Shown in pieces: positions 53,882 to 62,900 of a stretch of 64,000 nucleotides of DNA. A program made the translations under genes and the position numbers. Origin of the DNA: Sva-07 sp963728195 (GTDB lineage Bacteria > Actinomycetota > Acidimicrobiia > Acidimicrobiales > Ilumatobacteraceae); NCBI GenBank assembly GCA_963728195.1, contig CAVSIX010000014.1, forward strand, positions 124,001-188,000, written 5' to 3'. The notes below the pieces were generated by a model. That model worked only from the letters and a program-made list of their open reading frames with translations, ran no database searches and was not told the DNA's origin. Within the stretch, counting starts at the first letter, position 1; every line of letters begins with the position of its first letter.

Positions 53882-54712
53882 ATGAAACGAGTACTGGCTC
53901 TGGTGCTGTCGTCGGCGGCCGCCACGGCAACGATGACGGCGGGTGCGACGGTCGCATCGGCCGAGCGGCCCGACATGTGCGTCTCGGTCAACGGCGAGTT
54001 GAAGGTGCAGCACGGCAGCGCCGAGTGCTCCAGCGTCGCTGCTGACGGCGGAGCGAACGTGGCACGAGCCAAGGGCGAGGATTCGGTGGCGATCGCCGGG
54101 CTGTCGGAGGGACACTCGCGCAACAAGGCCATGGTGAACGGCGACCGGTCGTACGCCGAGGCCGGTTCCACCGTCTTCTGGCCGGTCCCGGGTATCGAGT
54201 ACCTGCTTCCCGGAGATGGGAACACGGCCAGGGTCAACGGCGACGACTCGACGGCGATCGCGATCGATGGCGAGGAGAACACCGCAACGGTTCACGGCGA
54301 CCGGTCCGCGGCGGTCATCAGTGGAAGCCGCTGTCGGATCGGGTGCTCGACGAGCAACTCCAACACCGCCACCGTCGTCGGTGACGACTCGACGGCCACC
54401 ATCTCGTACGGGTCCGACAACGTCGCCACGGTGACGGGCGAGGACTCTTCTGCCGCAGCCAGCGGCAATTCCGACACCGCGACCGTCGTCGGTGACCGCT
54501 CTTCCGCCGCCGCAGTTGCAGGGTCAGGTGAGACCGCCACGGTCGAGGGCGACGATTCTCATGCCCTCGTCGTCCGATCGAGCGGTAGCACCGCCGAGGT
54601 GTACAGCGATCGAGCCTCGGCAACGGCGGGGCCACGGACGGGCCCCGAGCAGCCGTACGCCTGCGCCGACGAACCCGCAGAGCATGCGGTCGACGTCGAC
54701 CTCTGCGGCTGA
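53882..54712 (+). CDS. secreted repetitive solenoid-like protein
   Basis: A 276-residue exported protein with a clear signal peptide ending ATVASA (about residue 27). From about residue 105 it contains at least six units of about 19 residues with the pattern [NED]-[T]-A-[TRE]-V-x-G-[DE]-[DR]-S-x-A, separated by a short hydrophobic/Gly-Ser segment. The beta-rich, Asp/Ser/Thr/Gly pattern resembles a beta-helix or trimeric-adhesin head repeat. Six Cys residues occur outside the repeats. A strong GAGGAAGGG site lies before the ATG. It is the last chromosomal gene before the attachment site at 54719, which begins six bases after its stop. Possible surface or calcium-binding role. Confidence 0.7.
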   Translation: MKRVLALVLSSAAATATMTAGATVASAERPDMCVSVNGELKVQHGSAECSSVAADGGANVARAKGEDSVAIAGLSEGHSRNKAMVNGDRSYAEAGSTVFWPVPGIEYLLPGDGNTARVNGDDSTAIAIDGEENTATVHGDRSAAVISGSRCRIGCSTSNSNTATVVGDDSTATISYGSDNVATVTGEDSSAAASGNSDTATVVGDRSSAAAVAGSGETATVEGDDSHALVVRSSGSTAEVYSDRASATAGPRTGPEQPYACADEPAEHAVDVDLCG

Positions 54713-54718
54713 TCCAGG

Positions 54719-54772
54719 TGGCGCCCTCGGCAGGATTCGAACCTGCGCACACGGCTCCGGAGGCCGATGCTC
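54719..54772 (-). other. 3' fragment of tRNA-Arg(CCG); integration site of the mobile element
   Basis: On the minus strand this reads as the anticodon arm, T arm and acceptor 3' strand of tRNA-Arg. The anticodon loop is CTCCGGA, the T arm is GCAGG TTCGAAT CCTGC, and the acceptor 3' strand is CGAGGGC, then G and CCA (54719-54721). The 5' half that should begin GCCCTCG is absent; upstream of GAGC the sequence diverges. This is the usual trace of an element that inserted at a tRNA 3' end. The complete gene is expected at the other end, beyond the window. Confidence 0.85.
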
Positions 54773-54875
54773 TTGGATTGAGTCATCCCTGATCAGCACC
54801 CATCGCCGACCGGTTGGGTACGCTTCCTCCCGTGCTCCTCCCGCAAGTAGCCCTCGTTCATTGGACGCCGCTGCG

Positions 54876-56177
54876 ATGAGTCGACGGCGCCAGGACGTGC
54901 GCGTCTGGAACGTCCAGGACCGTCGGGGCAGCGGACGCAACGTCCAGCCGTGGGTAGTCCGCTGGGTGGTGGATGGAAAGCAATCGAGTCGGTCGTTTCG
55001 TTCGCGAGCCCTCGCCGACCGGTTCCGAGCATCGATACTGCTGGCTCATGACGACGGCGAGGAGTTCGATCGTGCGTCGGGCGAGCCGGTCAGTTGGACT
55101 CCGTTGCCCGGCGACACCCAGATCCATCAGTGGGCGCGCCGGTGGCTGGCCGACCAATGGGCCGAGTGGCAACCTCGTACTCGTCGCTCGGCGGTCGAGG
55201 CGCTGGTGAAGTTCGTACCGCTCGTCGTATCCAGTCAAGCGCCCGAACCACCGCCGGAGATCCGGGTGCATCTCAAGACCACGCTCGAACCAGGCTCGGA
55301 CATCGACCCGCAGTCCGCTGCCGAACGCTGGCTGCAAAGGTGGTCGCTTCCGCTGACCGACCTGAATCGTGAGCGACTGTCGACGATCGACATCGCGTTG
55401 GGCGTCGCTCTCGACGGATCGCAGCTTGCTCCATCGACTGCTGGCCGATTCCGCAAGGTGTCGCGCTCGTGCATCCGGCGCGCTGTCGACCTCGAGATCT
55501 TGCCGACCGACCCGTGGCCTCCGGTGAGTCGCGGGCGATCGTCGAGGAAGAGCACACGTTCGAAGCCGTCATTCGACATCCGCACGCTTCCTGATCCGGC
55601 AACGATGCGTCGAGCCCTCCGAGCGATGGAGACACAACAGGCCGCCAGCCGCACGTACCAGGTGATGACCGCGGTCGCGTACTACGCAGGCCTGCGACCG
55701 TCCGAGGTCGTGATGCTCAGAGCATCCTCGTTGCGGCTGCCGAGGAGCGGCTGGGGTCGGATCGACGTCACCGAGGCAGATGTTCTGCACGACGAGCCGG
55801 GAGAACCGAAGACGGGTGCGAGGTCCGTGCCGATCCCGCCCGTTCTGGTGGCCGAACTGTCGGCATGGGTTCGGGACCTCGAACCCGAGCCCGAGGACCT
55901 GCTGTTCCGGACTCGCACCGGGAAGATGCCGACGTTGTCGAACTGGCTCCGGGCGTGGCACCGTGCGCTCGGCAAGATCGACCACGCTCCCCTTCGGCTC
56001 TACGACTGCCGCCACGCCGCTGCGACGACATGGTTGCGCGCTGGTGTGCCGCTCGGCGAGGTTGCGAGGCGGCTCGGCCACAGCGTGGAGACGCTCGTGT
56101 CGACATACGTTGGCGCGCTGGAGGGCGACGAAGCGATCGCGAATGCCCGCATCGACGCCGAGCTTGCACAGCACTGA
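54876..56177 (+). CDS. tyrosine recombinase (element integrase)
   Basis: A 433-residue site-specific recombinase. An N-terminal AP2-like arm (residues 1-50), a SAM-like core-binding region and a catalytic domain are recognisable. Visible catalytic residues are the Arg of YYAGLRPSEVVML, the Arg-His of DCRHAAATTW, His in RRLGHSVETL and the nucleophilic Tyr in STYVGAL. The usual first His of the HxxR motif is Tyr (LYDCRH). ATG at 54876 is chosen; an open frame upstream crosses the tRNA fragment. It lies ~100 bp inside the attachment site, as in actinomycete integrative elements, and is convergent with the excisionase gene. Confidence 0.9.
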   Translation: MSRRRQDVRVWNVQDRRGSGRNVQPWVVRWVVDGKQSSRSFRSRALADRFRASILLAHDDGEEFDRASGEPVSWTPLPGDTQIHQWARRWLADQWAEWQPRTRRSAVEALVKFVPLVVSSQAPEPPPEIRVHLKTTLEPGSDIDPQSAAERWLQRWSLPLTDLNRERLSTIDIALGVALDGSQLAPSTAGRFRKVSRSCIRRAVDLEILPTDPWPPVSRGRSSRKSTRSKPSFDIRTLPDPATMRRALRAMETQQAASRTYQVMTAVAYYAGLRPSEVVMLRASSLRLPRSGWGRIDVTEADVLHDEPGEPKTGARSVPIPPVLVAELSAWVRDLEPEPEDLLFRTRTGKMPTLSNWLRAWHRALGKIDHAPLRLYDCRHAAATTWLRAGVPLGEVARRLGHSVETLVSTYVGALEGDEAIANARIDAELAQH

Positions 56178-56207
56178 TCGCACCGCCACGACGCGAGCCG
56201 CAACCGA

Positions 56208-56414
56208 TCAAGATGCCGGGTCCACTCGACGGGCTTCGATCCACGCCTCGATGTCGACGGGGTCGAACCGAACGAACTTCCCGAGCTTGCAGAACGGGAT
56301 ACGGCGCTCTTCGATCAGCCGACGGATGAATCGGGGGCTGACGCACATCCGTTCAGCAACCTGGTTCACGTCGAGAAGCGCACGGGTCGGACGTTCGGGG
56401 TGCTGCGTCTCCAT
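56208..56414 (-). CDS. excisionase-like winged-helix/HTH protein
   Basis: A 68-residue protein: LLDVNQVAERMCVSPRFIRRLI is an MerR/Xis-type helix-turn-helix, and RIPFCKLGKFVRFDPVDIEAWIE is the wing of excisionases. Such proteins direct integrase toward excision. It is on the opposite strand from the integrase and 30 bp away, convergent, an arrangement compatible with alternating integration and excision control. Confidence 0.82.
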   Translation of the reverse strand: METQHPERPTRALLDVNQVAERMCVSPRFIRRLIEERRIPFCKLGKFVRFDPVDIEAWIEARRVDPAS

Positions 56415-56663
56415 GTGTACGTAAAGGCGAGCACCAGTTGCGAACGCGACAAGAAGCGGCGCGAACTCGGTCGTCGCGTGTCGCTTGGACGCAGCGCATG
56501 GTCAGGTGGACCCGATCGAATCGAACAGACCCGATCGGCCACACGATTCGGTACCTCTACCAGGGGTGATCGTGTGCCGGAGATGGACGGGCGCAAGGTC
56601 CGCAAATCGGGCTGCGAGATGCGATCGCTCGACCGGCTCGGTCCGTGTCGGTAGCATTGCGCG

Positions 56664-56837
56664 ATGTCTGATGCGGCTTCTCCCCGTGACGCTGACGACA
56701 ACGCGCGCGTCAAGGTGGTTCCGATCGACGAGGCGCTGCGGATGGCGAAGCCACTTCCTCCTCCTGGTGAGATCAACATCGAAGGTCTCACCGACGACGA
56801 GTGGGATGCGTTCATGCGGGCCCTCACCGAGCAGTGA
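56664..56837 (+). CDS. short antitoxin-like protein preceding a PIN toxin
   Basis: A 57-residue acidic protein. The C-terminal half (KPLPPPGEINIEGLTDDEWDAFMRAL) looks like the toxin-neutralising tail of a VapB-type antitoxin; the short N-terminal part lacks a clear DNA-binding domain. Its stop overlaps the start of the PIN gene (GTGA), typical of a toxin-antitoxin operon. The assignment rests on size and position, not on a clear family motif. Confidence 0.62.
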   Translation: MSDAASPRDADDNARVKVVPIDEALRMAKPLPPPGEINIEGLTDDEWDAFMRALTEQ

Positions 56838-57271
56838 CATCCGGTCGCTCGAACGCCGTTGTCTTGGACACGATGGCGATGTCGGCAATCGTCAACGAAG
56901 CTCGCCGACCGGACGTCGCGGCTCGATATCGATCGGCCATCGCGGGCCGAGCGATCCTGATCTCGGTGATCACCGTGTCCGAGTTGCGATACGGCGCGAT
57001 CGTTGCGGAGTGGGGAGCGTTTCGGCGTCGGGGCCTCGAGCGTGAGATCGCACGTGCAACCGCCGTCGAAGCCGACGACACGCTCGCGTCGACGAGTGCC
57101 GAGCTGAAGGCAGCGTGTCGTGCTGTCGGTCATGCCCTCGCACAGAAGGTTCACGATGCGGACCGCTGGATTGCAGCGACGGCGATCGCTCGTGACCTCG
57201 ATCTGATCTCGGACGACGCCGTGTTCGAGCAGGTGCCAGGTCTCTCGCTGGTCACCACGCGCAGTTCCTGA
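56834..57271 (+). CDS. PIN-domain toxin (VapC-like ribonuclease)
   Basis: A 145-residue protein of the PIN fold. The first acidic residue is Asp12 in VVLDTMAMSAIV, a Glu follows in SVITVSELRYG, and a third acidic cluster is in KVHDADRWIAATAIARDLDLISDD, together forming the metal-binding site. VapC toxins cut RNA, often tRNA or rRNA. GTG start at 56834, overlapping the preceding short gene. It is carried inside the integrated element and could stabilise it. Confidence 0.8.
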   Translation: MTSGRSNAVVLDTMAMSAIVNEARRPDVAARYRSAIAGRAILISVITVSELRYGAIVAEWGAFRRRGLEREIARATAVEADDTLASTSAELKAACRAVGHALAQKVHDADRWIAATAIARDLDLISDDAVFEQVPGLSLVTTRSS

Positions 57272-57401
57272 ACCTCAGTTCGTCCCGTTTGGTGTTCGGG
57301 CGCGCCTTTACGTCAGTGACGGTGGTGCGCTCATCGAGTTTGTTCGCAGCGGACCCTGAAGCACCCGCCGTCTTCGCCAATGGCTTGACGGAGGTGCACG
57401 A

Positions 57402-57641
57402 GTGGTGGAGAGCGAACACGAGGTCCGAGGTCTGGTGGAGGTCGCCGTGTCCGGTGGCGTGCCGGGTTGGGCGGGTGGCTGCGTCGGTGTGCCGTGGCCG
57501 GTCCTCGGCCGCGTGGCGTCGGGCTCGGTCGGCCGGGTCGCGTTCCGGGCCGGTTGGGTTCGTCGTGCTGGTCGGGTCCCTGCCGCTGGTGGCTCGTGCC
57601 TGCGGTGTGGGTTTCAGGTTCAGACATTTGCACCATGGTGA
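57402..57641 (+). CDS. possible small protein upstream of the relaxase
   Basis: An open frame of 79 codons beginning GTG. It is Val/Gly/Arg/Trp-rich without a signal peptide and has one Cys-x-x-Cys at the end (CLRCGF). Third-position GC is high, as in coding sequence, but also in the other frames. The 380-bp gap between the toxin and relaxase genes is also the likeliest place for the origin of transfer. I do not recognise it and treat it as tentative. Confidence 0.3.
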   Translation: MVESEHEVRGLVEVAVSGGVPGWAGGCVGVPWPVLGRVASGSVGRVAFRAGWVRRAGRVPAAGGSCLRCGFQVQTFAPW

Positions 57642-57653
57642 TCGGGTGCGGGC

Positions 57654-60413
57654 GTGTTGAGCGTCGGCAAGGTCGGCCCGGCGAATGCTGGCTACTACCA
57701 GTCGGCTGTCGTGCAAGGGGCTGAGGACTACTACGCCGGTGACGGCGACGCCCCCGGCCGATGGGTCGGCCGAGCGGATCTCGTCGGTGCTCTCGCTGGC
57801 AGCGTGGCGACGGCGATCGAGGCGGGGTTGTTGCTGGAGGCGAAGGCCGCGCCGGATGGCAGCCGGCTCGGCAAATCCGTGGTGACGGAGCGTTCGGTGA
57901 CGGCGTTCGATCTGACGTTCTCGGCGCCGAAGTCGGTGAGCGTGCTGTACGCCCTCGGCGACACCCGAGTGGTGGCAGCGGTCGAGGCGGCACACACCAA
58001 CGCGGTACTTCAAGCAGTCGATTCGCTGTCGCCGCGGATCGCGTACACACGCACCGGTCATGCCGGTGTCGCAGTGGTTGACGCTGAGGGTGTGTTGGGG
58101 ATTCGGTACCGGCACCGCACCAGCCGAGCATTGGACCCGCAACTCCACGATCACGTGCTGATCTCCAACGCAGTGCGGACCGTGTCCGATGGTGAGTGGC
58201 GAACACTCGACGCCCGCGGTTTGTATCGGCAGGCGAAGGCGGCCGGTGTCGAGTACCAGACCCACCTCCGCGCCGGGCTCCGTGCGTCGCTCGGTGTCGA
58301 GTTCGGTGAAGTCGACGCGAATGGTCAGGCCGACATCGTCGGCATCGATGACACGGTGTTGGTCGAGTTCTCGACGCGCAGTGTCGATATCGAGACCGAA
58401 CTCGAGAACTGGGTGTCCGGGTTCGTCGAACGCGAAGGACGCAAGCCGTCAGCGGTCGAGGTCGGCAAAGCGCACAAGACGATCACGCTCGCCACTCGCA
58501 CCGCGAAGCCAGCCGACGCTGCGTTGCCAACCGCGACACTGCGGGCGGACTGGCGCGAACGTGCCGACGGCATCGTGGACGTCGAACGGATGCTCGAGAT
58601 GGCGCTCGGTGAACCCTCGCCGACTGCGGTGAGTCGACCGACGGTCCAAGAGGTGCTCGACGCGGTCGAGACGAAGCATGCACAGTGGGCGGAGGCGCAG
58701 CTGCTCGAGGAGATCGCCGCCCGCATCACCGGTCCGGACCCGGCCACGATCGCCGAGGTCATCGACGAGGTGCGTGCCGAGGCGATGGGATCGTTCGGTG
58801 TGGTGGATCTCACTCCACCCGTCGAGGATGGTGATCGGCTGCGGGCATCGGATGGCCGACCGGTGCATGTCCCACCGTCCGCGGTCCGCTACACGACCCG
58901 CCGTCATCTTGAGCGCGAAGTCGCGATCGTCGAGTGGGCCACCGCACTCGACACCGCGAAGCACCGTGTCGTGGAGGTCGACGAAGAACTCCTCGATGGT
59001 CTCGACGACGGCCAGGTCTCCGCCGTGGTGGCGATGCTGTCCGACCCGCGTCCGGTGATCACGGTGGTCGGCCCGGCCGGTGCAGGCAAGACGACCATGC
59101 TCGCCGCCGCCGTCACCTCCTGGCACCGTGCAGGGATCGGCGTGTTCGGGGTCGGGCCGTCAGCGACTGCAGCACGGCAACTTCGAGACGGTGCCGGGAC
59201 TGTTGCGGACACGTTGCACAAACTTGTCTACGAACACAGTGTCAAACAGACCGCCGGGCGCGGGCCCGCCGATGCGATGTGGGACCTACCCGCACGGTCG
59301 GTGGTCATCATCGATGAGAGCGGGATGGTCGACACGCGGCTCCTCCACGAATACGCCCAGATCGCGCAGGCGAAGCGGTGGCGCACGGTGTTGGTGGGTG
59401 ATCACCGCCAGCTCGACGCCGTCGATGCCGGTGGCATGTTCGCCGAGCTCGTCGGAGACCGTGACGTCGTCAGCGTCGAACTCGACACGCTCCACCGGTT
59501 CCATCGCGGCTGGGAAGCCGACGCCTCGTTGCTGCTGCGGGACGGCGATCACACAGCACTAGACGCCTACGACTCGCATGGACGAATCCACGGCCACCTC
59601 GACCACGCCGCAGCAGTCGATGCCGTCGCCGACGCCGCATATGTCGGACTGGTCGAGGGGCGCGACGTGCTCGTGATGGCACCGACCAATGCCGTCGTCG
59701 ACGAGCTGAACGCCACGCTCACCGAACGACTGCTCGCCGCCGGCCACCTCGACGCCGCCGCCCGGATCAACATCGCAGGCCACGTCTTCTATCCGGGCCA
59801 ACCCGTCGTCACCCGAGCCAACAACCGCACCCTTCGATACGGAGCCGACGAGTGGGTTCGCAACGGCGACCGCTGGACCGTGCACGCAGGCACACGTGAC
59901 GAGCTGTACCTCACCAACACGGCCACCGGCGATCGGCTCGCATTGCCAGCCGAGTACATAGCAGCAGGCAACCTCACCGTCAACTACGCGTCCACCATCC
60001 ACCGGGCCCAAGGAGCCACCGTGGACGAAGCCCACGTGATCATCAACGACCGCACCAACAACCGCCAGCTCTACGTCGCCGCCACCCGCGGACGGCGAGC
60101 CAACCACATCCACACCGCACCACCAGCGTTCGATCCCGACCAACACGGACCCGCAAGCGACCACGAGGACTGGTTGCCTCGTGATGCCGTTGCTGCCGCG
60201 CTGAACAGGCAGCCCGATGCCACCAGTGCGATCGCACGACGACGCCAGCTCCGCGACCTCGTCAACGGCGCCGTCGAACGGAACCGAGGAGACCAGGGCA
60301 CCGACGGCGAGGGCCCGGTCCCGACGAACATCCCCTCCTCCCGGGCGGCAGAAGCCGCCGAGCGACTCCGACGGCTGACGAACGAGCGGAGAGGCCAGTC
60401 GCTCAGCCGATAG
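57654..60413 (+). CDS. MobF-type relaxase-helicase (TrwC/TraA-like)
   Basis: A 919-residue protein. The relaxase domain has Tyr pairs at 14-15 and 26-27 near the N-terminus (candidate DNA-attacking Tyr), FSAPKSVSVLYALGD and the three-His metal site around HRTSRALDPQLHDHVL (residue ~165). The second half is a SF1B helicase: Walker A GPAGAGKTT at about 472, IIDESGM at about 552, then HRAQGATVDEAHV and AATRGRR near the end. It nicks at oriT and unwinds the strand for conjugation. GTG start at 57654. No coupling protein or type IV secretion genes are in the window, so the element may be mobilisable only. Confidence 0.92.
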   Translation: MLSVGKVGPANAGYYQSAVVQGAEDYYAGDGDAPGRWVGRADLVGALAGSVATAIEAGLLLEAKAAPDGSRLGKSVVTERSVTAFDLTFSAPKSVSVLYALGDTRVVAAVEAAHTNAVLQAVDSLSPRIAYTRTGHAGVAVVDAEGVLGIRYRHRTSRALDPQLHDHVLISNAVRTVSDGEWRTLDARGLYRQAKAAGVEYQTHLRAGLRASLGVEFGEVDANGQADIVGIDDTVLVEFSTRSVDIETELENWVSGFVEREGRKPSAVEVGKAHKTITLATRTAKPADAALPTATLRADWRERADGIVDVERMLEMALGEPSPTAVSRPTVQEVLDAVETKHAQWAEAQLLEEIAARITGPDPATIAEVIDEVRAEAMGSFGVVDLTPPVEDGDRLRASDGRPVHVPPSAVRYTTRRHLEREVAIVEWATALDTAKHRVVEVDEELLDGLDDGQVSAVVAMLSDPRPVITVVGPAGAGKTTMLAAAVTSWHRAGIGVFGVGPSATAARQLRDGAGTVADTLHKLVYEHSVKQTAGRGPADAMWDLPARSVVIIDESGMVDTRLLHEYAQIAQAKRWRTVLVGDHRQLDAVDAGGMFAELVGDRDVVSVELDTLHRFHRGWEADASLLLRDGDHTALDAYDSHGRIHGHLDHAAAVDAVADAAYVGLVEGRDVLVMAPTNAVVDELNATLTERLLAAGHLDAAARINIAGHVFYPGQPVVTRANNRTLRYGADEWVRNGDRWTVHAGTRDELYLTNTATGDRLALPAEYIAAGNLTVNYASTIHRAQGATVDEAHVIINDRTNNRQLYVAATRGRRANHIHTAPPAFDPDQHGPASDHEDWLPRDAVAAALNRQPDATSAIARRRQLRDLVNGAVERNRGDQGTDGEGPVPTNIPSSRAAEAAERLRRLTNERRGQSLSR

Positions 60414-60922
60414 ACCGCCTCGCCCGAGAAGCGACCCAAACGCGAGATTATGCGGCGCCCCTCCGGCCCGAAGAGGCGACCGACTTCGCCGGCGATGCGG
60501 CGCGAGCGAGAGCGTCTCGCGACGGGATTATCGCTCGGGTCTCGGCTCGTCCTGACCGAGCGATACGTGTAGCCGTTCAGCGCGCGGTCTCGGGTGCGAT
60601 GCAGCAGCGGCGATATGGAGCGGGTGACGGCCCCGAGACCGGTTAGCGGGACGGACCGGACTGCAACGACCTCACAAGTCGGGCTGTTCATCTCCGGTTC
60701 GTCATCGCACTTCGTCAATTCTTGGGCGGCAACGTCGCGACGTACTCGAGACTGAGGTCGATCCACTTGAGTAGCGCGTGAGTAGTCGCCACATTGCTGG
60801 CGCTGACGCGTAGCCAGCCTCGCATTTGGCGGCCTCGCATCACGGCGAGTTCCGCTGCCCCTGATTGACTTCGTGGTCCGCGACGTCAGGCTCGATCCGA
60901 ACCATCAATCCGCCTTTGCCGC
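60414..60922. other. non-coding or degenerate stretch after the relaxase
   Basis: No convincing gene. It holds several small hairpins, for example GCGAGA-GCG-TCTCGC near 60505 and CGCTCGG / CCGAGCG around 60531-60563. On the minus strand a 41-codon frame (60840 to 60715) ends LEYVATLPPKN and might be the remnant of a longer protein. Nothing else was recognised. Confidence 0.4.
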
Positions 60923-61430
60923 TGGCGACAGCTGCCACAGCAGCCAGCTCGCAGTAGCCGGGACACCACGGACATCCCGCCAGTGTTCGACGGAAGATGC
61001 GAGTGGCTCATCGCCAACGAGGTCGTGTCCGCAGAGGTAGTCCGGCGTAATCGTCGTGTTGCCGAGGCGGCTCTGCGGCCGTGGACCCCGGTGTTCATCC
61101 ATGGCGACCTGCAGATTGTCAATGTCTTTGTCGACGGTGACGAGTTGAGCGGCGTCCTCGACTGGTCCGAGAGCGGTCAGGGCGACGCGACGTACGACCT
61201 CGCCACGCTGACGCTCGCTCACGAGGAGCACCTCGACGATGTCATCGCCGGATATGGCGGTGAGGTCGACATCGACGTGATTCGGGCCTACTGGTCGCTG
61301 CGGGGTCTGATGTCGACCCGATGGCTCGCGGAGCACGGGTACGGCGCACCGGCAAACATTCCCAGAGGTCGCCGTGCTCAACTCGACGGCCGACAGTCAT
61401 TACCACGTGCGGTCCGAGGGTCTCGGCATT
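60923..61430 (+). pseudogene. phosphotransferase (APH/choline kinase-like) fragment, frameshifted
   Basis: The frame beginning IPPVFDGRCEW contains the catalytic loop FIHGDLQIVNVFVDGDELSGVLDWSESGQGD, with HGD and the later D (LDW) of the APH phosphotransferase family. The N-terminal lobe, with the nucleotide loop, is missing. Near 61363 the frame shifts: EHGYGAP..NIP is followed, in the next frame, by PEVAVLNS, the expected family ending. It is therefore both truncated and frameshifted and not likely functional. It lies within the element's accessory region. Confidence 0.7.
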
Positions 61431-61627
61431 CCCAAGACGTCCACTCGCGAGCCGCCCAGCGACCCGGACTATGAGTTCTTCGGCGCAGGTCCCCGTGTCG
61501 TTCAGCGCCACCAATCGCCGGTTCGGCGCGCGCCCATCACGACGGTCTGTTGAGTCGCCTTCACCCGCTCGCGATCCGGCAGGAATCCGCCGGCGCTTGG
61601 GAATGTGCACAGCTGGCGTCGGAACAT

Positions 61628-61655
61628 CCCTCAGCCCTCAGCCCTCAGCCCTCAG
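61628..61655. repeat. tandem 7-bp repeat (CCCTCAG x4)
   Basis: Four perfect copies of CCCTCAG in a row, followed by CCCGGG-like sequence. It lies in a ~360-bp gap (61475-61840) with no convincing gene. Related CCCTCAGCCC sequence occurs near 61819. Such repeats are prone to slippage. Confidence 0.8.
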
Positions 61656-61840
61656 CCCGGGAGGTCCACTCGGTGCATACGTTGTCGTGGTCGGTTGCGT
61701 TGGCGATGCGATGTTCGTCAAACACGGCGACAAGTTTGTGGTGCCGCGCATGCTCTCAGCTACGTCGCGTCACGTCGATAACAGGTAGTCGCCGGAGAGT
61801 TCTATGGTCGAGATTGGCCCTCAGCCCGCCTGCTTGGGGC

Positions 61841-62716
61841 TCAGCCGGACTGTTCGGAACGGTACGTGCGCAAGTCGGCCAGGTATGCGTCCTTTGCTGT
61901 GGTCCATTGCTGGAGCGATCCTGGGTTGGCGTCCATCCATTTCTTCGCGTAGTCGTTCACGATCTGGCTGAAGGTCAGCTCGTACGTTGTTTCTGCTTGG
62001 CAGGCCAGGTCCGCGACGCGGGTGTTGATCTCCAACGGGGTCGTGGCACCGCCGTTGTACTCGGCGAGGGCTGCTCCGGGGGTGTCGAAGCTGTGTCCAT
62101 CCTTGGCCATGCAGGCTGCCCACTTTTGGTTGAGTGCGGGAAGCGCATCGGATGCCCCTGCTTGTTCAAGTGCGGCGCCGTAGGCCTCTGCGATGATGGA
62201 GTCGATATTGCCGAAGTCTCCGCCCTCACCGAACGCGCGGGTTTGTGCATTACCGCGGCATCCAGATGATCCGTCGGGGCCGAGGAACGCAGACTTGTAG
62301 GCGGGGTCGTCTGCTATGCGGTCGTCGTTGGCGGTCTGGAACATCTCGTCGCTTCCGGGTGGGAAGTCGTAGCCGTAGAGCGCCACGTCTTCGGAGTCAC
62401 TGGCGATCGTCGGGTCTGCGGGGAGGTCGTCCGGATTGACCGGGTCGTACTGGAAGCCAAGATCGCCCATGCAACTCTGCATGCCGAGCTGCCAGGTCTC
62501 GTACACGAAGTCCTTGTCCTCGTCGGTGAGCCGAAACGCGCTCAACGGGTTCGGTTCCGCTGCTGGTTGGGTTGGGATCGCAGTGACGTCGGATGGGACA
62601 AGCGGTGCTCCGCCTGACCCGGGAGAGCTGTCGTCGACCGAGGCGGGGGCGGTGCTTTGCCCTGATGAGCACCCTGCCGCGAGTGCTATCAGCATGAGCA
62701 GAGCAAGTCCGGTCAT
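61841..62716 (-). CDS. putative lipoprotein with two C-M-x-x-x-G motifs
   Basis: A 291-residue exported protein with a lipobox LAAGC (Cys16), a Ser/Pro-rich linker, then a domain with two similar elements, QSCMGDLGFQYD and AACMAKDGHSFD, plus two further Cys, so two disulfides are plausible. Similar paired CM motifs occur in many actinobacterial lipoproteins of unknown function, mostly large and soluble at the cell surface. ATG at 62716 gives a good signal peptide; the open frame upstream is not used. It may be cargo of the element or resident DNA. Confidence 0.72.
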   Translation of the reverse strand: MTGLALLMLIALAAGCSSGQSTAPASVDDSSPGSGGAPLVPSDVTAIPTQPAAEPNPLSAFRLTDEDKDFVYETWQLGMQSCMGDLGFQYDPVNPDDLPADPTIASDSEDVALYGYDFPPGSDEMFQTANDDRIADDPAYKSAFLGPDGSSGCRGNAQTRAFGEGGDFGNIDSIIAEAYGAALEQAGASDALPALNQKWAACMAKDGHSFDTPGAALAEYNGGATTPLEINTRVADLACQAETTYELTFSQIVNDYAKKWMDANPGSLQQWTTAKDAYLADLRTYRSEQSG

Positions 62717-62900
62717 GCTCCTCGTGTCGCAGTATCTCGCGCTGTAGGAACCGTTGCTTTGGGATCCTGACTCATGCCTTCGACCAGACCCGGGGTGCCG
62801 CCGGCCGAGGGCAGAGTGGGGACTGACTGCAGAGCCGGGTACCGGTTTACGGACGGGCTCGAAATTGTGCTTGGTCACCGTTCGTGGTGGGACAAATCGG

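Noticed and set aside
54719..54800. A functional tRNA-Arg gene
   Set aside because: The 5' acceptor strand and D arm are not present; only the 3' half matches.
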